From positions 40,643,518 to 40,707,517 of the forward strand of contig CM046452.1 in assembly GCA_025506515.1 (NCBI GenBank): a stretch of DNA of 64,000 nucleotides. Direction: 5' to 3'. Positions 57,323 to 64,000 of this stretch are shown piece after piece. Position 1 is the stretch's first letter, and the number at the start of each line of letters is the position of its first letter. The stretch comes from Flaveria trinervia. Its lineage: Eukaryota; Streptophyta; Magnoliopsida; Asterales; Asteraceae. The notes under the pieces are model-generated. The model was given only the letters and a program-made list of their open reading frames with translations, ran no database searches and was not told the origin of the DNA. A program made the position numbers and the translations under genes.

Positions 57323-58149
57323 TGGGTAGGATCTCAACATCTAGTTTGATCGATTCGAATGATTTCAGCAGCGGAATAGAGTACCAACTAGCACAATTCG
57401 AGCAAGAATACAAAAGATATTGCAATGAACATAATTAGTTATAGAGAGAGAAAGTTTCTGCAAAGACAACATTCCATTCAATCACACGCTTTCGTGGTGG
57501 CAAAAAGTGTCACACCTACAATCAGGTCAATCATCCCTTATATAGGAATGTCGTGCTGGAACATTCCTTATATAGGAGATGTGACGTCTGCTGATGTCAC
57601 TTGATAGTGACATCTAACAGAATTATTTAAACAACTGAAACACAACTACTGAAGATATCAAAACAGCCGACATCTTCTTACAAAAATACTAAGTGTTATC
57701 AGTTACTACAACTACTGAAAAGAAACTACTGAAACTACAATGACTGAAGAACAAGCTCTTCAGTCGTTTTACAAAACTACTGAAAGTAAAAACATAAAAC
57801 TACTGATATCACAACTACTGAAGAAGTACTCTTCAGCTGTTGTGACAAACTACTGAAACTTCAGTAATTGGTCTTCAGACTTGAACTTCCAACATTTCAT
57901 GGGCTGATGTCTTCAGTCTTTTGTCTTCAGACTTTGTACATCAGTTGTTGATCTTCAGCACTTGTGTTCTTCAGCTGTTGAGCTTCAGCACTTTAGTCTT
58001 CAGCTGTTGAAGTCTTCAGTAGTTGATCTTCAACTGTTGAAGTCTTCAGCACTTGTCAAACTGCTCATGAAGCCTTCAGTAGTTGTTGTGATATCATGTG
58101 GGACTTAGAGGTTTTCTGATCTTCGCTCATTGGTTCTTTTGGTCCAACA
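57323..58149 (-). mobile_element. 3' LTR of element G
   Basis: 827 bp, TGGGTAGGATCTC to GGTCCAACA. It aligns with the C LTRs but is clearly diverged at its left end. It carries the same ACTACTGAAG/CAGCTGTTG array (about 57640-58100), shorter than in C. Confidence 0.85.
57536..57597 (-). promoter_or_regulatory. Duplicated TATA with TGACGTC sites, G LTR
   Basis: CCTTATATAGG-type sequence occurs twice (57536-57546 and 57566-57576), 30 bp apart, because the segment between is duplicated. TGACGTC (57582-57588) and TGATGTCA follow as in C. C has only one TATA. Confidence 0.6.
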
Positions 58150-58364
58150 AACAATCCCCCGAACCATGCCCAAAACCTCTAATTGATTTATTTTCCCACT
58201 TATTGTTGCAGAATGGTTGGTCTTTTTCCTTCTTGATCAGTTGAGAAGATGACCCATATATGCACTGGCCTGGGAATGATTCTCTGATGATTTGGTTGGC
58301 AATGTATGGATGGGAGCTCTGTATTGGGGAATTGGACACTGAGCTGTTCCCCCATCCATGAGAC
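58150..58364 (-). other. Degenerate PPT and ORF3 3' flank, element G
   Basis: The tract reads GTTCGGGGGATTGTT on the minus strand beside the LTR, changed from AGGGGGAGTT. The remaining 200 bp match the same region of C (CPIPQ and ISGKIN blocks in a different frame from ORF3). Confidence 0.6.
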
Positions 58365-61300
58365 TCACTTCCCAACTATGAGCTTGTAGGATTCCCGGGT
58401 GTAGGCCTCCAAAAATACAATTTGTTCCTCCATGGTGAGCTCCTCTGCCTCACCGTAAAAGAATCCTTCAGGCCCATAGTACTCAGACAGGAATTTGACC
58501 TGTTTTCCATTTTTGAGTACCACTGTTGTAATCTGTCTGTAAGCAAATTCATCAGGCATGACCTTCTAACAGCAGTGGTAACTCATCCTTTCTCATCTCA
58601 TTCAGCCTTTTATACACCAGCCCCTTTTTGATCATTCTGTTCTCTAGCATCTTTTGTGGAGGCATGTTTGAGTTGTAGGCCTTTTTGAAATCTTCCAGGA
58701 TTTCCCAGGGTGAAACTACAATGGCCAAGGAGATCACTTCATCTACAATCTTTTTGACTTGACCACTGTATCTCTAAGGGATGTTTTCTTTTGTATTCTG
58801 TGAGCCACCCTAGGATCAGGCCAAATTCTTACTCTTTCTTTCACATACTGAAAAGTATGTCTAAGAGTATAGATCCTCTGAGCTAGTTTTTTCATATTAA
58901 TGATGGAAGAAGTGGCTGCATATGCTTTATCTACTCTCCTCAATAACTTTTCATCGTGCAATCTGTGTTGTTCTTCTTCTTCCAATTTCACTTTGATTGC
59001 ATCTCTTTGTTGCTCAGGAGTTATTGCAAGAGAGAGATCTTTGCCTTAGGCAACTGCGAACAGCTGAGATCGGCAGCCTATCTTCTTCATCATCATTTTC
59101 TTCTTCTTCCCAAGCCTCAACACCCTTCTCTTCTTGCTTAGGTGCATCATCGGCTGTTGGTTTTGAGGGTAAGGGAGTTGGTTTTGTGGGTTGTGGTTGT
59201 GGTTGTTTTGGAGAGGAATGTTGACAGGCTGAGTTAGCATTTGGAGGTGAGTGTGGCTTTTGAGTGTTTGGCTAGCTCAGTCCTGCTCCCTGCTCCTGCT
59301 TCATTCAAAGCTTCGAATACTAAACCCTTAGTGTATGCTTCAGACGAACAGATCTTGGAGGTTATGGCCAAGATGCTGTCCCTGGTCCATGATTTTACTT
59401 CGATCAATGATCTCCCAAGGTATTTGCTGATAAATCTGATCATGATCTCAAGTCTCTCTCTATCCATAATGCTGTAGCTGGCCCATCTTTGTTGGATCTC
59501 TTCGATCTCTAATCTTCTTATTTCAAAATCCGCTTTACAGTGTCGAAACCTTGCCTAAACAGCTGATCAATGATATGTCCATTGATCTGCTGTGTTCAGC
59601 ATCAGCCTCTTTAACCATTTCGTTCAAGTTCTTCTCTTTCTCAGCACTCTTCTTTTTCTTGTATGTGACATGAAAATCTTTTTGACTTTCATGTACTTTT
59701 TCAATTGCAGCTCCCTTCTCAATCACATTCTCCTTCTCTTTTTCGGCCTCATACACACAATCCTTCTCTTTTTCCACCTGTTATCCTTCTCTTTCTCTCT
59801 CTCCTTCTCCATCCTCTTTCTTTTAGCTTTCACTGCTGAACTCTCCCCTTTTGGGTGCATTGGTTGCAAGGGATTGAGTAGCAGAAAGTTGTTGGCTCAG
59901 TACATCCTCCACCAGGGTTGTAAGACAGAAGAAAGTCTCTCATCAACAGTTTAATAACAAATTCGGTTAGCTGCGGTGTGATGAGTGATAGGGGATTTTG
60001 AGGGATAGCATCCATTTGCTCAGGGGGGTTTTGGTCTGAGAAATGGTGCCAGAAACGGAGGTAGGTGGCTGAGAATTTTGCAGTGGTTGTGGGTTTAAGG
60101 GACCTTCAGAGGAAGGTGCCATCTGTTGGGTTGATGTGGTGTAGATGGTCTTTCTCCTGAGAGAGTTGGTCAAGTAGTTTTTGCAGCCTACTGACTTCCT
60201 CCTCAGGATTGTGTTCTGGGCAAGAACATCGTAGAAAAAGCCCAGGTCATCATCAGCAGATGCTGAATCACTTGACCTCCTGCTTGTAGCAGGATGTACA
60301 TGCACTGGGTGTAGACCGTTGTAGCATGTGCCCCTTTGTCTTTGAACTGGGGACTTCCAGCCTCAGGACTTTGTCCTTCATCAGTGTTGACTCTGGTGAG
60401 GTCTTAGGAATGTTAACAGCCTCAGTCTGTCATATGCTGATTCAGAGGAGGTGGCAGCCTCACCAGAAGTTCTGGTCTCCATATCCACACCAGGAGATAG
60501 AACATTTAAACCCCAGTGCTGTGGGTTGTCAGAAGCATGTGTATCCTCTTCCTCAATTATTGTTGTTCTCCCCTTTGTTGGTGATTGTAGGGGAGGAGGA
60601 GAGGCGTGCAGCTGAGTCAGCACATTGGCAATTATAATGGTTGGGCTTTGAGGGGCATTTGCATGGGGAGAGGGGATAGAAGCTGATTGCATCCGGGGAG
60701 AGGGATGCTCTTCAATGATAACCTCCTCAAGTGAGAGAGGTCTCAGCAGTGTGGTTTCCCCTGAAATGGTTGCAACAGGATCCTTTTGAGAGGATACCTG
60801 TGCGGTTGTGGCTGGTTGAGTCGTTAACACTACTGGGGGATTTGAACAAGTAGGTTTATCCTGTTTGGGTGGTACAGGAGCATCATCAGGGGACTCATCT
60901 CCCAGATTAGCTTGTTTGGGTTTGGATTTTGGCTTGGTGGGGTCTTTGGATCTGGCAATTGAAGCTGTGGGTTCCCGTTGCTTGGGTTTTAGCAAACGGG
61001 CAGCTTTTTTGAGAGATTGGTCGGAGTTATGCCTGGAGTATACCTCAGGTAGAATAGCTGGTGCAGGGACTCCAAGGCCAACAAGGCCATCAGTTTGTAA
61101 TTCATTTAAAATTATGGCCATCAGAAACCTGGGATATAATAGCCATCTTTTTCCCACAGGTTTCTGTGCCAGATCTTTGATTTCTAGAAACACAATTTGT
61201 GAAAAATTTAAAGGTGGTGTTCTAGAATGGAATATAATACCTGTTGCCACCGGGAAGACATTTGATACCATGACGAGGTCTTCGAGGCTAAGCAAACATT

Positions 61301-61724
61301 CACCATGTGAAATATCAGTCGTTCAGCACCAGGGAAGTTCTTCTTCAGTATGGTAGCAGCTCGAAGATTTCCGTCGTACCCATTGTTGATGAAGGACTTA
61401 TCAATTGTGCCCTTCGGGTACTCACTCACAGCAGTTGCATCTTGTAAATTTAGCACTCGACGAATGCTATTAGGTGTAACCTCTACTTGTTTTTGGTTAA
61501 CCAATGACCTAACAGAGATTTGGCCGGTAGGCACATCAGTGTGAACGTAGGCATTGGACCAAAACTGACTGATGACTCTAGGTAGATGGTCGGGTTAAGA
61601 GCAGAGCTGTATTATATTGAGAATCAGCCATTAGGTCTATGGCGTGATCAAAATTTGTCCAGAGGACCGATTTCGTGAGGTAGGCGACGCAGTTATGTCG
61701 GGGTTTTAGACTCATGGTTGCCAT
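58365..61724 (-). pseudogene. Element G ORF3
   Basis: Start ATG 61724 (MATMSLKPRHNCVAYLTKS). A frameshift lies near 61590. Blocks: QVEVTPNSIRRVLNLQDA (61534-61208), RLIFHMVNVCLASKTSSWYQM, RWLLYPRFLMAIILNELQ and VLPEVYSRHNSDQS-like ILPEVYSRHNSDQS (61295-60381). A Lys/Pro/Thr-rich section, broken frames from 60380 to 58992, and the C-terminal part (58991-58365: VVSPWEILEDFKKAYN, RQITTVVLKNGKQVKF) follow. Closely parallel to C ORF3 along its length. Confidence 0.82.
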
Positions 61725-62598
61725 TTTTGAAAGTATGAAGGTCAGAAGAAGGGCTAATGGACCGTTTGAGAAGAAAACAGGTATTTATAGGGTTGGGAGA
61801 GGAAAAGGTTGAAAGAAAACTACTAAAGGTGTTGGTGTGGTCATCAGCTGTTTGAAACTACTCATGACGTGGTATTAACCTTGAGAGGTTTAAAACGATT
61901 GACAGTGGTGTGTTGTCATCAGTTGTTATAAAACAACTGAAGACTTGGTTTTGACCATCAGACGTTGAAACAGCTGAAGTCTTGGTGTTAACCATCAGTA
62001 GTTATGAAACTACTGAACGTAGTGGTTTTGACTTCATATAATGTAAACAACTGAGGACTTGTGTTGTCATCAGTAGTTGTAAAACTACTGAAGACAGTGG
62101 TTTTGTCATCAGTTGTTGTAAACAACTGAAGACTTGGTATTAGTTATCAGTAGTTGTGAAACTATTGAAGACTGTGTGTCTTGCTTCAGTTGTTTTAAAA
62201 AACAGTTGTAGAAACAACTGAAGAGAAATACTCATCAGTTGTTTTCGTCAATTCTTAGCTTTTCAGCTGTTTCATACTGTCCTCAACACTTACTATCAGA
62301 CTTTTCATCTGCTTTCAGGTGTTTCATAGGACGTCAGTGCTTATCTGTTTTACGATTTCAGTAGTTGTAACTACATCAGTATTGTAACACATCAGTAGTT
62401 GAAACTACATCAGTAGTTGTAACTACATCAGTAGTTGTAACTACATCAGTAGTTTAGAACAGATAACGTACTTTAGTACTTGTGAGGCTTTAGCCTTCAG
62501 TAGGTTATAAAAACTACTGAGGGTAAAAGAACTCAGTACTTATATGTGACTGGTTACCAATGATCATCAGCAATTACTGAGATCATCAGTGTTGTCAC
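61725..62598 (-). other. Element G spacer between pol and ORF3
   Basis: Non-coding. Hairpin units CATCAGTAGTT...AACTACTGAAG at 61840-62235, as in C, then four near-identical 20-bp units TAACTACATCAGTAGTTG at about 62365-62450. Confidence 0.8.
61840..62450. repeat. Hairpin array and 20-bp tandem units, G spacer
   Basis: The first part has about eight hairpin units of 37-40 bp like those of C. At 62365-62450 the unit AACTACATCAGTAGTTGT repeats about four times with a period of about 18-20 bp. C has only one or two copies here, so this is a recent local expansion. Confidence 0.8.
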
Positions 62599-64000
62599 TT
62601 ATTCTAGCTGCAGCATACCAAGCCTTAACACCAGGTTGTGGAAAGTTGAACTATCCAAAGACTTAGTAAAAATGTCTGCAAGCTCATCAGCACTAGGCAC
62701 AAACATAGGATTAATTAGACCCTTTTCAAAACAATCTCTTACAAATGATGTCTAATTTCTATATGTTTGGTCCTAGAGTGCTGGACTAGATTTTTGACAA
62801 TGCAAAGAGCTGAAGCACTATCCATTAATAACGGAGTCTTAGTCTCTGTAATGCCATAATCCAAAAGTTGATTCTGAAGCCAGAGTACTTGGGATGTACA
62901 ACTTGCAGCAGCAATGTACTCGGCTTCAACAGTGGATGTAGCAACAGATGTTTGTTTCTTACTCTGCCAAGAAATGAAACAGTTGCCTAGGAATTGACAT
63001 CCACCAGAAGTTGATTTCCTGGTTACTTACACCCTGCATAGTCACTATCAGAGAAAGCAACTAATTTGCAAGAGTGCCCAGTGGAATACCATAACCTAGA
63101 GATTGTGTACCTTGCAAATATCTAAAGATCCTCTTGACTGCAATCAGATGAGACTCTTTAGGTGCAGCCTGAAATCTAGCACAAACACATGTAGCGAACA
63201 TAATATCTGGTCTAGAAGCTGTTAAATACATCAGGACCCAATCATACATCTGTAAGCGTTTCATCAACAGTTTTACCTTTCTAATCAACATCCAATTGTG
63301 TGGTGTTGCACATGGGAGTAGAACAGGGCTTACAGTTTTGTAAATCAAACTTATTTAGAAGATCTTTTGTATATTTAGACTGATGAATGAAAATTCCATC
63401 AGCTTTTTATTTGATTTGCAAGCCTAGAAAGAACTGTAATTCTTCCCATTGCACTCATTTCAACTTCATTTGCATTAATTTTGTAAAATCATCACACCAC
63501 TACGGATGAGAGGATGCAAATATAATATCATCAACATAAATTTGAACAAGTAGCTTATGTGATCCACCTTCTTAATAAATAAAGTTTTATCTATGGAGCC
63601 TCTAGTGAAATTATTTTGCAGAATAAAGTTAGATAATGTCTCATACCAGGCTCTAGGAGCTTGTTTCAACCCATAAAGAGCCTTATCAAGCTTGTATACC
63701 CATTCTGGGTGTTTATTATCCTCAAACCCTGGGTTGACACACATAAACTTCTTTTATTTTACCATATAAAAATGCACTTTTAACATCCATTTGAAAAACT
63801 TTAAGATTGTGGAGTGCAGCATAGGCTAAGAACAATCTAATTGCCTCCAGTCTGGCTACAGGGGCAAACGTTTCATCATAATCAATACCGTCTTCTTGTG
63901 CAAACCCCTGAACAACCAGTCTGGCCTTGTTCTTAACAATAAGCCCATTTTCATCTGTTTTATTCCTAAACACCCATTTAGTGCCTATTGCACCACTTAC
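62599..64000 (-). pseudogene. pol: Element G RT and RNase H, partial
   Basis: RNase H (62599-63060) is frameshifted but matches C closely. YLTASRPDIMFATCVCARF and AVKRIFRYLQG lie at 63348-63061, LYGLKQAPRAWYETLSNFIL at 63744-63475, YVDD is intact near 63530, and KARLVVQGFAQEDGIDYDETFAPVARLEAIRLFLAYAA lies at 63973-63722. The window ends inside RT. Confidence 0.88.

Larger units (their letters stand above)
57323..64000 (-). mobile_element. Element G: sister of C, runs off the window
   Basis: 3' LTR (57323-58149), PPT, ORF3, hairpin spacer, RNase H and RT, all on the minus strand and all closest to element C. The 5' part is outside. The candidate target duplication GTTAA (57318-57322) cannot be checked. 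Confidence 0.88.

Overview
The window is plant nuclear heterochromatin built almost entirely from decayed LTR retrotransposons. I found no intact host gene, tRNA, rRNA or CRISPR array. The elements carry initiator-Met-tRNA-type primer binding sites, CCHC Gag, and the Ty1/copia order protease, integrase, RT, RNase H. Most have an extra long ORF (ORF3) between RNase H and the 3' LTR, with an AGGGGGAG-type polypurine tract, which is the Sirevirus (SIRE/Maximus) layout. The host is a eudicot. From memory, this ORF3 type is especially abundant in Asteraceae, so I favour that family, tentatively.

Layout: 1-1855 holds the 5' part of an unclassified minus-strand element H (LTR 1330-1855, PBS, 30-bp arrays). 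1936-8669 is copia element A (minus), whose 3' end is lost. A sits in the gag of Ty3/gypsy element D (8670-11858, minus; LTR about 2.4 kb). 11859-13541 is the 3' end of a different copia lineage (minus). Element E (Sirevirus, minus) occupies 13542-19569 and resumes at 44647-48203. It is split by element B (plus, 19570-44641, TSD ACTTT), which is itself split by element C (minus, 27493-39873, TSD AGCAT). E is also cut at 48203 by element F (minus, 48204-57322), and F is cut by element G (minus, 57323 to the window end), a sister of C. This gives two nests: E contains B contains C, and E contains F contains G.

Each Sirevirus here reads 5'-LTR, PBS, Gag (CCHC, coiled coil, second CCHC), PR, IN, RT, RNase H, spacer, ORF3, PPT, LTR-3'. 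All pol and gag frames contain stops or frameshifts. ORF3 is present in B, C, E, F and G. Despite strong divergence it keeps three recognisable blocks, and where its end can be placed it stops close to the polypurine tract.

The most striking signal is non-coding. Each element carries its own short palindromic or inverted-repeat word, reiterated both in the LTR and, where visible, in the spacer between pol and ORF3. The words are CTTCCGAAG (A, B), CAGTAGTT/AACTACTG (C, G), ATCCGTAGA (E), TCCGCATTTG/CAAATGCGGA (F) and CAGTCGTACGACTG (H). The gypsy LTR carries words like those of F and H.
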